NCBI GenBank assembly: GCA_041905795.1
Contig: JAYRKL010000010.1
Location: 62,001 to 126,000 of the forward strand
Direction of reading: 5' to 3'
DNA length: 64,000 nt
DNA from: SHVO01 sp041905795
GTDB taxonomy: Bacteria > Pseudomonadota > Alphaproteobacteria > Rhodospirillales > Rhodospirillaceae
Part shown: in pieces, positions 8,372-17,875 of the stretch
Layout: every line of letters begins with the position of its first letter
Position numbering within the stretch: the first letter of the stretch is position 1
Made by a program: the position numbers and the translations under genes
Notes under the pieces: model-generated
What the model saw: only the letters and a program-made list of their open reading frames with translations
Database searches by the model: none
What the model was told of the DNA's origin: nothing

Positions 8372-9028
8372 ATGAGCCTCAAGAAAATCGTCACCTATGC
8401 CATGGCCGCCGCCCTCGCCTTCGGCACGGTGTCGCCGGCTTTCGCCCAGCGCGACCGGCACGACGATCGCCGGGACGACCGGCGCGACGACCGCCGCGGT
8501 GGGCGCGAGTGGCAAGGCCCGCCGCGCGCCCATTGGGATTGGCGCGGCGACCGCCGCTGGGACGGCCCGCCCCGCGCTGTGGTGGTGCGCCCGCGCCCGC
8601 CCTATCCCTATTACCGCCCGACCTTCGTGCCGCGCGCCCGCTGGTACGGCGGCACCTATGTCTACCGGCCGTACGGGCTGGCGTATCCGGGCTTCGGCTT
8701 CTACTACCGCGACAGCGACGCGGCGCGGTTCCTGGGCCTCGCGGCCTTGAGTTTCATCGCCCTCAACGCCCTCACTGAGTCGCAGCAGCGCGCCCAGGAG
8801 GAGGCCATGATCCAGGCCACCACCGCCCAGATCGGCGAACCGATCGCATGGCAGGACGGCGGACGCCAGGGAGCGGTCACCGCCGTGCGCGACGGCCAGA
8901 CGCCGGACGGCCGCCAATGCCGCGAGTTCCAGCAGAGCGTCACCATCGGCGGCCAGAAGCAAGAGGCCTACGGCACCGCCTGCATGCAGCCCGACGGCAC
9001 CTGGCAGGTCGTCAACCAGGATAACTAG
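8372..9028 (+). CDS. Exported protein with D/R repeats and a surface-antigen-like C-terminus
   Basis: 218 residues. A signal peptide (cleavage expected after SPAFA, residue 25) is followed by a DDRR repeat tract (about 29-45) and a W/P/Y-rich region. A short hydrophobic Gly/Ala segment comes next (FLGLAALSFIALNAL). The C-terminal domain (about 150-218) ends with REFQQSVTIGG and TACMQPDGTWQVV, as in the 17-kDa surface-antigen-like family of Alphaproteobacteria. The start ATG 8372 has AAGGAG upstream. Probably an outer-membrane or periplasmic protein; the function is unknown. Confidence 0.8.
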   Translation: MSLKKIVTYAMAAALAFGTVSPAFAQRDRHDDRRDDRRDDRRGGREWQGPPRAHWDWRGDRRWDGPPRAVVVRPRPPYPYYRPTFVPRARWYGGTYVYRPYGLAYPGFGFYYRDSDAARFLGLAALSFIALNALTESQQRAQEEAMIQATTAQIGEPIAWQDGGRQGAVTAVRDGQTPDGRQCREFQQSVTIGGQKQEAYGTACMQPDGTWQVVNQDN

Positions 9029-9128
9029 CTCGAGAGATTGAAGACGCCCCCAAAACACCAACACCGGGGCTAAACTCAGAGCGGCGCGGGTCACGGCACC
9101 CGCGCTGCTTTTTTATGCGGCGCGCGCC

Positions 9129-9222
9129 AGAGCATTTTCCGATGAAGTGGATGCCGGTTCATCGCAGAAAATGCGACCAAACCAAAAAAATTAGAGCATG
9201 ATCGCGATTCAATATGACTCGA

Positions 9223-9231
<9 letters not shown>
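9129..9231 (+). repeat. Interspersed two-hairpin repeat, copy 1
   Basis: About 103 bp beginning AGAGCATTTTCCGATGAA. The left half forms a hairpin (GCATTTTC/GATGAA with TTCATC/GAAAATGC) and the right half another (AGCATGATCG with CGATCATGC). Near-identical copies lie at 26252-26355 and, inverted, at 34531-34638. The stop codon of the leftward ABC ATPase gene (9223-9225) falls inside the right hairpin. Confidence 0.9.
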
Positions 9232-9916
<685 letters not shown>

Positions 9917-9924
<8 letters not shown>

Positions 9925-11146
9925 GGATCGCCACCACCGGATCGAGATTGGCGGCGCGCAGCGCCGGCACCGTGGCGGCGATCACGCCGGTGACGCTGGC
10001 GGCGAGGACGGCGGCCACGAACAGCGAGCTGTCGAGCACCAGGGGGAACAGCTCCGAGCCGTCGGCCTGGCGCATCATGGCGTGCCACGCCACCACGAAC
10101 AGCCCGCCCGCCGCCGCGCCGGCCAGAGAGCCGAGGAACCCGAGCAGTCCGCCTTGCACCAGGAACACCCGCAGGATCTGGCCGCGGGTGGTGCCCACCG
10201 CGCGCAGGATGCCGATGTCGCGCGAGCGCTGGGTCACCGACACCACCAGGACACTGGCGATGCCGAACACGATCGACAGCGCGACAAATACGCGGATCAG
10301 CGTGTTGGAATTCTCCTGCGCCGAGATCGCGGTGAAGAACTGGGCGTTGGTGGCGATCCAGCTGTCGGCCTTGACGCCCATGGCGGCGTGGATCGCCTGG
10401 GCGATGGTTTCGGCGGCGTAGATGTCGTTGACCGTCACGGCGATGGCGGTGACGCCGCCCACCAGGTTCGACAGCGCCTGGCCGGTGCGCAGGCTGACAT
10501 AGACGCTGCGCTCGTTGGCGCCGCGGTTGCCGAGGTCGAAGATGCCGGCGATGGTCAGGACCTGGCTGGCCCCGGATCCGCCGCTGATATTGATCTTGTC
10601 GCCGAGCGTCACGCCGAGGTCGCGGGCGAGGTCGACGCCGACCAGGACGTCGTCCGCCAGCAGCCGCGCCTGCCCGCCGACAATGAAGTCGGGCAGGCGG
10701 ACGATGCGGAAATAGAGGTCGGGATCGAGGCCGGTCACCGACACCGGGCGGGTGGCATCGCCCTTGGTCGCCAGCGCCGATGCGGTGATGATCGGCGCCA
10801 CCACCGCGATCCCCGGCCAGGCGCGCAATTCGGCGGCGATATTCTGCCACTGGTCGATCGACCGGATGCGCTGGGCGGGTTGCTGCAGCACCGCGCCGGT
10901 GGCGGCGCCGGCGGCTTGGCCTTGCAGCGGCCGCACGGTTTCCTCCATCGGAACCAGCTGGATATGCGCCTGGGCGGTGAGCATGCGTTTCATGAAATTG
11001 GCCTGCATGCTGGACAGCATCGCCGACATGAACACGATCACCGCCACGCCGATGGCCACGGCGACGACGATGAACGCGGTCTGCATCCGCCCCTCCTTGA
11101 GGAAGCGGATGGCCGTGATCCACTCGAAGGGCGACCAGCGGTTCAT
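9917..11146 (-). CDS. FtsX/MacB-type ABC transporter permease
   Basis: 409 residues with an N-terminal transmembrane helix (about 23-45), a large periplasmic domain and three C-terminal helices (from about 285), the MacB/LolC topology. The C-terminal PALRAANLDPVVAIRG motif is diagnostic of this permease family. It is encoded between the adaptor gene (54 bp upstream) and the ATPase gene (8-bp overlap). The gene order adaptor-permease-ATPase and the absence of a second permease resemble DevBCA more than LolCDE. Substrate unknown. Confidence 0.9.
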
Positions 11147-11200
11147 CGATATGGCTGCATCGGGGCCGGTTGCGTCAGGACTGGTTGCGTCGGGGCCGGA

Positions 11201-12556
11201 TCAGCGCGCCGGCGGCCGGGGACGCACGCGCACGCGCGCATCCGGCGTCAGGCGGGCGGACGCCGGCAGCAGCAGGTCGCCTTCCTTCAGCCCCCCGAGA
11301 ATCTCGGCGTAGCCGGTGTTGAGCAGACCGACCTTCACCGGCCGGCGCCGCGCGTGCCCGCCCTCGGCCATCAGCACCCAGGGATTGCGCCCGGCGTCGT
11401 GCAGGTCCTGCGCCGGGATCACCAGCGCATCCGGCCGGCGCGCGGTTTCGATATCCACCGACACCGTCATGTCCTCGCGCAGGAACGCGGGCGGCGACGG
11501 CACGCGCAGCTTCACCTCGATCGAGGCGCGCTGCACATCGACGCCGGAATTGATGAAATCGACCGCCGCCGCGAAGGTCTGGCCGGGGTAGGCGTCGGCG
11601 GAGGCCAGGGCGTTCTGGCCCACCGCCACCACGCCGAGGTTGCGCTCGTCGATCTGGACCACAAGACGCGTGTCGGTGGACGGCGACAACACCATCAGCA
11701 CGTTGCTGGGCTGCACCACGTTGCCGCGCTCGACGTTGCGGGCGATCAGAACGCCGTCACTGGGCGCGGCGATGACGGTGTAGCCCAGGCGGATCCTGGC
11801 GAGGTCGAGCGCGGAGCGGGCCTGGGCGAGCTGGTATTGCGCCATATCGTAATCGCTGCCGCCGGTGCGGTTGCTGGCGACCTGGAGCGCGGCGCTCCTG
11901 AGCTGCGCGCGGGCGGCTTCACGCGCCTTGGCGGCGTCGTCGAGGGCGGCTTTGCTCTGGAACCCGTCCTTGGACAGTTGCACCGCGCGGTCATAGGCGC
12001 GGTCGGCCTCGGCGGCGCTGGCCTGGGCCTGTTTGAGAACCGCCTCGGCCGTCGGCAAACCCACCTCCCGCAGCTGGCGGACGCGCGCCTCGCCCTGCGC
12101 CAGCGCGCTTTCGGCCTGCGCCACCGCCGCCTGGGCCTCGCGCCGGTCCAGGATCACCAGCGGGTCGCCGGCCCTGACGGTCTGGCCTTCCGCCACCGGA
12201 ACCTCGGCCACGGTGCCGACCACCTGGCTCGCGACATTGGTGCGGAACGGCGTTTCCACATGGCCGCTGGCGACGATGCGCTGGACGAAGATCTCGCGGC
12301 GCACGGCGTCGGCCTCCACAACGGGCCCGAGCAGCAGCGGCGCGGCACGGTAGGCGGCCGCGGTTGCGGCCAGGATCACCACCCCGGTCAGCAGGCGGTG
12401 ACGCCACAGCAGCGCCGCCGTCTTCCAGGCGAAACCGAGATCCGGCAGCACCGGACCTGACGCGGGGCTTTCCAGCCGCTTGCCTTCGGGCAACGGCGTG
12501 TTGTCGGCATCGAGCATGCGGGCGTTTCCCACGAACGCAATCAATGGCGGGCGCAA
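11201..12556 (-). CDS. HlyD/MacA-type periplasmic adaptor subunit
   Basis: 451 residues. A cytoplasmic N-terminus is followed by one transmembrane segment (about 50-68). Then come a biotinyl-lipoyl-like half (VVGTVAEVPVAEGQTVRAGDPL), a long alpha-hairpin rich in Ala/Gln/Glu (about 135-215), the returning lipoyl half (IAAPSDGVL) and beta-barrel domains. It would bridge the inner-membrane ABC permease encoded downstream to a TolC-type outer-membrane channel, which is not in the window. ATG 12517 (MLDADN) is an alternative start. Confidence 0.9.
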   Translation of the reverse strand: MRPPLIAFVGNARMLDADNTPLPEGKRLESPASGPVLPDLGFAWKTAALLWRHRLLTGVVILAATAAAYRAAPLLLGPVVEADAVRREIFVQRIVASGHVETPFRTNVASQVVGTVAEVPVAEGQTVRAGDPLVILDRREAQAAVAQAESALAQGEARVRQLREVGLPTAEAVLKQAQASAAEADRAYDRAVQLSKDGFQSKAALDDAAKAREAARAQLRSAALQVASNRTGGSDYDMAQYQLAQARSALDLARIRLGYTVIAAPSDGVLIARNVERGNVVQPSNVLMVLSPSTDTRLVVQIDERNLGVVAVGQNALASADAYPGQTFAAAVDFINSGVDVQRASIEVKLRVPSPPAFLREDMTVSVDIETARRPDALVIPAQDLHDAGRNPWVLMAEGGHARRRPVKVGLLNTGYAEILGGLKEGDLLLPASARLTPDARVRVRPRPPAR

Positions 12557-12665
12557 CCAATCGCGGAACCTAGGCGGGCCCGGCCGCGCCGCCTTTGATC
12601 CGGGTCAAGGGGCGCCGTCCGGCGCCCCTTCGGAAAACACGTAGTCCTCTATCCGCCGGAAGCGC

Positions 12666-13025
12666 TTATTGGCCGTGGTAGGTCTTGGCCGCCACAACGG
12701 TGATTTCCACCAGCCACTGCGGGCCGGCCAGCGGCGCCTGCAAGGTGGTGCGCGCGGGTGCATGGCCGGCGGGCACCCAGGCTTCCCAGGACTTGTTCAT
12801 TTCACCGAAGGTCTTGATGTCGGCCAAGTAGATGGTGGCGGACAGGATGCGCTCCTTGGTCGTGCCGCACTTGGCGAGCAGATCGTCGATCTGCTTCAGC
12901 ACCGCGGCGGTCTGGCCCGCCACATCCTTGGCGGAATCCGACACCTGGCCGGCGAGATAGACGGTGTTGTCGTGGACCACCGCCTGGCTCATGCGGGCGT
13001 TGGTGTCGTGGCGGACGATTGGCAT
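12666..13025 (-). CDS. RidA/YjgF family protein (reactive-imine deaminase-like)
   Basis: 119 residues, a single YjgF/RidA domain. VYLAGQVSD, the TKERILSATIYLADI segment and PARTTLQAPLAGPQWLVEI match the family core. The arginine of PARTT, which binds the substrate carboxylate in RidA enzymes, is present. The start at 13025 (MPIVRHD) has AAGGAA upstream; an in-frame ATG at 13064 would add 13 unlikely residues. RidA proteins hydrolyse reactive enamines/imines made by PLP enzymes, though many paralogues have other roles. Confidence 0.88.
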   Translation of the reverse strand: MPIVRHDTNARMSQAVVHDNTVYLAGQVSDSAKDVAGQTAAVLKQIDDLLAKCGTTKERILSATIYLADIKTFGEMNKSWEAWVPAGHAPARTTLQAPLAGPQWLVEITVVAAKTYHGQ

Positions 13026-13172
13026 TCCCAAGTTCCTTCTGCTCGAGTGCGTTCCCTGTCTCAACTTTTACACGAGCGCTCAACCGTTGTGAAAATTTAT
13101 ATTTGTGCTTTGAGGCACATCCCCTATCACTATCGCCGCGCTTCGGGGGAAGCGCAGTGGGGATGGAGCCTT

Positions 13173-13421
13173 ATGTCCGGTGACGATAAACGCGCCGCGT
13201 ATCTCCGGCGCGCCGAGGAAGCGCGGGCGGCCGCCAGGGCCGCCGCCAATGACCAGCTGAAGATGGTGCTCTACCAGATCGCCCGGCTGTGGGAGCGGCT
13301 GGGGCGCGCAACCAAAGTGCTGATCGCCGGCGCGCCCGCCCTGGCATCATGCTGCGTCATGGTGTCCCAGTGCTGCATCAGGATGCACTTCCACGGCGCC
13401 TGCTGCTGGTTCCATATCTAG
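13173..13421 (+). CDS. Small protein with a helical N-terminus and paired-cysteine tail, unknown function
   Basis: 82 residues. The N-terminal half (MSGDDKRAAYLRRAEEARAA) is charged and helical, resembling small hypothetical proteins common in Alphaproteobacteria. The C-terminal 30 residues are hydrophobic with three CC pairs (SCCVM, QCCIR, ACCWF). No clear Shine-Dalgarno precedes ATG 13173. It is convergent with prfC, and a perfect 30-bp palindrome lies between the two stops. It could be a genuine small membrane or metal-binding protein; coding status is only moderately supported. Confidence 0.5.
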   Translation: MSGDDKRAAYLRRAEEARAAARAAANDQLKMVLYQIARLWERLGRATKVLIAGAPALASCCVMVSQCCIRMHFHGACCWFHI

Positions 13422-13430
13422 GTTTCAGGC

Positions 13431-13460
13431 TGTCCGTCATTCCCGCGGGAATGACGGACA
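13431..13460. repeat. Perfect 30-bp palindrome between convergent genes
   Basis: TGTCCGTCATTCCCG followed at once by its exact reverse complement, ending one base before the prfC stop. The GTCATTCCCG core is a common palindromic intergenic repeat of Alphaproteobacteria. It may act as a terminator, although no T-run follows. Confidence 0.75.
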
Positions 13461-15050
13461 TCACTGCACCAGTTCGCGCGTCTTCAGGAAGGTGATCTTG
13501 GGGTTGTCGTCCTGGGTGCGGCCCAGGTGCCAGGCGTTGCGGGCCAGGAACACCGGCTCGCCGTCATGGTCGTCGGCCATGTTGACGCGGTTGGCGTCCT
13601 CGAACGCCTTGAGGGTGGCGCTGTCGGGACCGCGCACCCAGCGGGCGGTGAACAGCTCGGCCTTTTCGAACTTCACCGCCACGTCGTACTCGGTGCGGAT
13701 GCGGTCGGCCAGCACTTCGAACTGCAGGGCGCCCACCACGCCGACGATCCAGTCCATGCCAAATCTGGGTTTAAAGATCGACGCGGCGCCCTCTTCCGCC
13801 AATTGCTGCAGCGCGCGGCCCAGGTGCTTGGCCTTGAGCGGGTCTTCCGGGCGCACGGTCTGCAGCAGTTCCGGCGCGAAGCTCGGGATGCCGGTGAAGT
13901 GCAGGGTTTCGCCTTCGGTCAGCGCGTCCCCAATCCGCAAATTGCCGTAGTTGGGGATACCGACGATATCGCCCGGCCAAGCCTCTTCCGCGCGCTCGCG
14001 ATCCTGGGCCAGGAACAGCTGCGGATTGGAGATGGTGAGGATCTTGCCCGAACGCACATGGGTGAGCTTGGCGCCGCGCTTGAAATGCCCCGCCGACATT
14101 CTGACAAATGCGATGCGGTCACGGTGCTTGGGATCCATGTTGGCCTGGATCTTGAACACGAAGGCGGCGACTTTGGTTTCGGTGGGTTCAACGCTGCGTT
14201 CGGCGGCAGGCTGGGCGCGCGGGCTCGGCGCGCTTTCGGCCAGTCCCTTGAGCAGTTCGCGCACGCCGAAATTGTTCACGGCGCTGCCGAAATACACCGG
14301 CGTCATATGGCCTTCGAGATAGGCCTGGCGGTCGAAGGGTTTGCATAAGGCGCGCACGGTCGCGACTTCCTCGCGCAGTTTGGCGGCGGCTGCGGGCGGC
14401 AGCAGTTCGTCGAGCTTGGGGTCGTCGAGGCCCTTGCACTCGATGCCTTCGGCCACCTTCTCGCCCTTGGTGCGCGCCATGAGGATCAGGCTGTCGTGCA
14501 CCAGGTCGTAGCAGCCGAGGAAATCGCGGCCCATGCCGATAGGCCAACTCACCGGCGACACGTCCAGCTGCAGGCGGGTCTCGATCTCTTCCAAGAGGGC
14601 GAACGGGTCCTGGCCTTCGCGGTCGAGCTTGTTGATGAAGGTGGCGATGGGCATGTCGCGCAACCGGCACACCTCGAACAGCTTCAGGGTCTGGGCTTCG
14701 ATGCCCTTGGCGCAGTCCAGCACCATCACCGCGGAATCCACCGCCGTCAGGGTGCGGTAGGTGTCCTCGCTGAAATCCTCGTGGCCCGGCGTGTCGAGCA
14801 GGTTGAAGGTGTGGCCGTCGTAGTCATAGGTCATGACCGCGGACGTGACCGAGATGCCGCGCTCCTGTTCCACCTTCATCCAGTCGGAGCGCGCGCGCCG
14901 GCGCTCGCCCTTGGCCTTCACCGCGCCCGCCAGCTGGATGGCACCGCCGAACAGCAGCAGCTTTTCCGTGAGCGTGGTTTTGCCCGCGTCCGGATGCGAG
15001 ATGATCGCGAACGTACGGCGCTTTGAAACTTGGTCCTGGATGGCGCTCAT
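13461..15050 (-). CDS. prfC: Peptide chain release factor 3
   Basis: 529 residues, the family's normal length. The GTPase domain begins AIISHPDAGKTTLTEKLL (G1) and continues with the RGISVT switch, DTPGHEDF (G3) and NKLDREGQDP (G4). Domains II and III match RF3. It recycles RF1/RF2 from the ribosome after termination. The start ATG 15050 overlaps the stop of the upstream ferredoxin gene by one base (TGATG), so the two are probably co-translated. An apparent longer frame to 15404 is only the out-of-frame shadow of the ferredoxin gene. Confidence 0.95.
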   Translation of the reverse strand: MSAIQDQVSKRRTFAIISHPDAGKTTLTEKLLLFGGAIQLAGAVKAKGERRRARSDWMKVEQERGISVTSAVMTYDYDGHTFNLLDTPGHEDFSEDTYRTLTAVDSAVMVLDCAKGIEAQTLKLFEVCRLRDMPIATFINKLDREGQDPFALLEEIETRLQLDVSPVSWPIGMGRDFLGCYDLVHDSLILMARTKGEKVAEGIECKGLDDPKLDELLPPAAAAKLREEVATVRALCKPFDRQAYLEGHMTPVYFGSAVNNFGVRELLKGLAESAPSPRAQPAAERSVEPTETKVAAFVFKIQANMDPKHRDRIAFVRMSAGHFKRGAKLTHVRSGKILTISNPQLFLAQDRERAEEAWPGDIVGIPNYGNLRIGDALTEGETLHFTGIPSFAPELLQTVRPEDPLKAKHLGRALQQLAEEGAASIFKPRFGMDWIVGVVGALQFEVLADRIRTEYDVAVKFEKAELFTARWVRGPDSATLKAFEDANRVNMADDHDGEPVFLARNAWHLGRTQDDNPKITFLKTRELVQ

Positions 15051-15367
15051 CAGTCGTAGGCATCCAGTTGCAGCGCGATCTTCAGGCCGTCCAGGTCGTC
15101 GCGCACCGCGATCTGGCAGCACAGGCGCGAGTTCTCGGTGCGGTAGTCGGAGAGATCCAGGAGGTCGGATTCCTCGGGGCCGGGCTTGCCGGTCTTGGCG
15201 ATCCACTCCGGATCGACGATGACGTGGCAGGTGGCGCAGGCCATAGCCCCGCCGCACTCGGCCCGGATCGGAATGCCGGCCATGCGTAAGGATTCCATGA
15301 CCGTGGTCTTGGGCTTGCCGGGGATTTCCTGGGTCGTGCCGTTGGGCAGGGAAACAACGATTTTCAT
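15050..15367 (-). CDS. 2Fe-2S ferredoxin (adrenodoxin/plant type)
   Basis: 105 residues. The cluster ligands follow CGGAMACATCHV (C-x5-C-x2-C) with a fourth cysteine in the SRLCCQI region, the adrenodoxin-like arrangement. It is a small cytoplasmic electron carrier; possible partners are Fe-S assembly, P450 or hydroxylase systems. It precedes prfC with a one-base stop/start overlap, an unusual pairing of electron transfer with translation termination. Confidence 0.93.
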   Translation of the reverse strand: MKIVVSLPNGTTQEIPGKPKTTVMESLRMAGIPIRAECGGAMACATCHVIVDPEWIAKTGKPGPEESDLLDLSDYRTENSRLCCQIAVRDDLDGLKIALQLDAYD

Positions 15368-15399
15368 GGGGGCGGTGTATAGCTGGTCCCACCCTCATT

Positions 15400-15473
15400 G
15401 TCATTGCCCGGCTTGGTGGCGGAAGGCCGCCACTTCTTTAAAGTGCGCGCCTTCCGCGCGCCCGGGCAATGAC
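15400..15473. repeat. Palindromic intergenic repeat (GTCATTGCCCGG type)
   Basis: GTCATTGCCCGG at 15400-15411 pairs with CCGGGCAATGAC at 15462-15473. Nested inner stems (GCGGAAGG with CCTTCCGC; CACTT with AAGTG) give a branched structure. It lies between the divergently transcribed ferredoxin and EamA genes. A degenerate relative lies at 38532-38626. Confidence 0.8.
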
Positions 15474-15503
15474 AGAGAGGGTTGTTTCCCCTATGACGGG
15501 CAA

Positions 15504-16409
15504 ATGACCCGCCTGCGCGCCGATCTTCTGCTCCTATTCACCGCCGTCATCTGGGGCGCGGCCTTCGTGGTGCAGAAATGGGCCAACGGCACCATGGGGC
15601 CGGTGACTTTTGTCTCCGTGCGGTTCCTGCTGTCGGCGGCGGTGCTGGCGCCCTTTGCCCTGGTCGAGGCCCGCCGCGCCGCCGTCCCCGTGCCCAAGGC
15701 CGACATGCGCGTGGCGCTGATGGTGGGTGTCTGCCTGTGCGCGGGCGCGGTGCTGCAGCAGACCGCCCTGGTCACCGCCAGCGCCACCAACGGCGGCTTC
15801 CTCACGGCGCTCTATGTGGTGGGCGTGCCGTTCGCCGCCTGGGCGATCATGAAAGAACCGCTGCGCCCCATCGTGCTGGCCGCCTGCCTGGTGTGCGTGT
15901 CCGGCGCCTGGATGCTCACAGATACAGATGGCCCGCGCACCTGGGCGGCGGGAGACCTGTTACTGCTGGTGTCCGATATCCCCTGGGCGATCTCCATCAC
16001 CCTGGTCTCGGTGTTCCAGCGCCGCTGCCCGCGGCCGTTCTATCTCTCGTTCGTGCAGTACGCGGTCACCGGCGTTGGCGCGGGCGTGCTGGCGCTGATG
16101 TTCGAGACCGTCACCTGGGACGCGATCATGGCCTCCCTGCCCGCCATCCTCTACGCCGGCATCCTCGCCGGCGGTGTGGGATTTACGCTCGCGGTGATCG
16201 CCCAGCGCCACACCCCGCCCTCGGAAGCGGGCTTGATCATGTCGCTGGAGTCCGTGTTCGCGGCGCTCGCGGGCGCGGCGATGCTCGGCGAACGCCTCGA
16301 CTTCACCGCCCTCATCGGCTGCGCGTTGATCCTGGCCGGCGTGGTGATGGTGGAAGCCGGCCCGGCGCTGACGCGCGGGCTGAAGGCAGCGCTGGCGCGC
16401 GTCAGGTGA
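15504..16409 (+). CDS. DMT-superfamily (EamA) transporter
   Basis: 301 residues with ten predicted helices in two EamA repeats. The first repeat opens with LLLFTAVIWGAAFVVQKWA; the second includes RHTPPSEAGLIMSLESVFAALAGAAMLGE, the classic end of an EamA domain. Probably a drug, metabolite or amino-acid exporter in the inner membrane. ATG 15504 is chosen because upstream in-frame residues are not hydrophobic and run through the palindromic repeat. Its 3' end overlaps the convergent cupin gene by 8 bp. Confidence 0.88.
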   Translation: MTRLRADLLLLFTAVIWGAAFVVQKWANGTMGPVTFVSVRFLLSAAVLAPFALVEARRAAVPVPKADMRVALMVGVCLCAGAVLQQTALVTASATNGGFLTALYVVGVPFAAWAIMKEPLRPIVLAACLVCVSGAWMLTDTDGPRTWAAGDLLLLVSDIPWAISITLVSVFQRRCPRPFYLSFVQYAVTGVGAGVLALMFETVTWDAIMASLPAILYAGILAGGVGFTLAVIAQRHTPPSEAGLIMSLESVFAALAGAAMLGERLDFTALIGCALILAGVVMVEAGPALTRGLKAALARVR

Positions 16410-16752
16410 ACGTGCGTTCCGCCGTCACCCGGTCGCCATGACTGGGCGGGTGGGACACCACGACGAATTCAGCGTCCACACCACCTTTGTTGAACACCCG
16501 GTGCGGCGTGCCGGGTGCGATCTCGATGCCCTGGCGCGGCTGGAGGTCGTAGGCCTTGCCGTCGATCTCGAAGCTCAACACACCGTCCAGCACATAGAAG
16601 AACTGCCGCGTGCGTTCGTGGAAATGGCGCACTTCGGAGGCTCCCGGCGGGATGCGCTCCTCAATCACGCTCAGGCCCGGCGCCTTGAGCAGGTGCCAGC
16701 CGTCGCAGATGCCGCCCCAGGTGTAATGTTCGGCGGTACTGCGATCGATCAA
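16402..16752 (-). CDS. Single-domain cupin protein
   Basis: 116 residues. Cupin motif 1 is recognisable (GASEVRHFHERTRQFFYVLDG, with both histidines and the Glu-like position) and motif 2 appears as PGTPHRVFNKG. Members bind a metal and act as isomerases, dioxygenases or sensors; nothing here defines which. It starts 8 bp after the FNR stop and is therefore likely in the same transcript. Confidence 0.85.
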   Translation of the reverse strand: MIDRSTAEHYTWGGICDGWHLLKAPGLSVIEERIPPGASEVRHFHERTRQFFYVLDGVLSFEIDGKAYDLQPRQGIEIAPGTPHRVFNKGGVDAEFVVVSHPPSHGDRVTAERTFT

Positions 16753-16760
16753 TGCATCCT

Positions 16761-17816
16761 CTATTTCGCTGGCGCTTCTCCCGTCACCTTCGCCTGGATG
16801 GCGGAGCTGGAGGTGGTGTGTTCGAAGCGGAGTTTCTGGTTGGGGCGAGCATAGTGGAAGCAGCCGTGAGCCATCAACGCCGACTCATGGAAGCCCGAGA
16901 GGATCAATTTCAGCTTCCCGGGATAGGCGCACATGTCGCCAATACAAAATATGCCGGGCACGGCGGTCTCGAAGCTCTCGGTCGATACCGGAATGCGGTC
17001 CTTGTCGTCCAGCTGGATGCCCCATTCGGCGATGGGCCCCAGCTTCATGGTCAAGCCGTAGAACGGCAGCAAGGTATCGCAGGGCACGTCGAACTCGCCT
17101 TTGTCGGCGCTCTTGAGGGTGAGCGATGAAATCTGCCCGTTGTCGCCGTTGATGCGGACGATGTCGCCGATCTGGAGGTTGATCTTGCCCTCCTTCACCA
17201 GGGCGTACATCTGGTCGACGGTGGCCTGCATGCCGCGGAACTCGTTGCGCCGGTGCACAAGCGTCATGCCGGCCACCACGCCTTGCAGGTTCACGGACCA
17301 GTCGAGCGCCGAGTCACCGCCGCCGGCGATCAACACATTCTTGCCCTTGAACTGATCCTTCTTGCGCACGGCGTAGAACAGCGACTTGCCCTCGAACTCA
17401 TCGAGGCGGTCCAGCTTCGGTTTCTTGGGCGTGAACGATCCGCCGCCGCCGGCGATCACCACCGCGTGGCCCTCGATGCGCGTGCCCTGGTCGGTGGTGA
17501 GGATGAAGCCTCCACCTTCTCTTTTCTCCAGGTTGGTGCCCATCTCCTGGAAGTGGAACTGCGGATGGAACGGCGCGATCTGCGCCATGAGGTCGTTGGT
17601 CAGTTCCTGCCCCGTGATCTTGAGGCGCGAGGGGATGTCGAGGATGACCTTCTCGGGGTACAGCTCGGCGCACTGGCCGCCGGGCCGGTCCAATATGTCC
17701 ACCACATGGGCGGAGAGGCCCAGCAGGCCCAACTCGAACACGGCGAACAGGCCGACGGGGCCGGCGCCGATGATGATGACGTCCGTCTTATGCGATGAGC
17801 CGCTGGCGTCAGGCAT
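16761..17816 (-). CDS. Ferredoxin-NADP+ reductase, thioredoxin-reductase-like (type 2)
   Basis: 351 residues. FAD-binding GAGPVGLFAVFELGLLG (about 17-33), the family-specific RPGGQCAELYPEK, NADP-binding GGGDSALDW (about 166-174) and C-terminal FAD motif GIFCIGDMCAYPGK are all present. The CxxC of true thioredoxin reductases is absent. It transfers electrons from NADPH to ferredoxin (or flavodoxin); the ferredoxin encoded at 15050-15367 is a possible but unproven partner. Confidence 0.92.
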   Translation of the reverse strand: MPDASGSSHKTDVIIIGAGPVGLFAVFELGLLGLSAHVVDILDRPGGQCAELYPEKVILDIPSRLKITGQELTNDLMAQIAPFHPQFHFQEMGTNLEKREGGGFILTTDQGTRIEGHAVVIAGGGGSFTPKKPKLDRLDEFEGKSLFYAVRKKDQFKGKNVLIAGGGDSALDWSVNLQGVVAGMTLVHRRNEFRGMQATVDQMYALVKEGKINLQIGDIVRINGDNGQISSLTLKSADKGEFDVPCDTLLPFYGLTMKLGPIAEWGIQLDDKDRIPVSTESFETAVPGIFCIGDMCAYPGKLKLILSGFHESALMAHGCFHYARPNQKLRFEHTTSSSAIQAKVTGEAPAK

Positions 17817-17875
17817 AGGTCCCTCCCCTTTCCAATCGAAAAGGCAGACCTCGAGCGGGGCCTGAAACGCGACCC

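Noticed and set aside
10082..12460. 792-codon plus-strand frame across the ABC exporter genes
   Set aside because: The translation is low-complexity His/Gly/Asp-rich and lies antisense to permease and adaptor genes with full family motifs.
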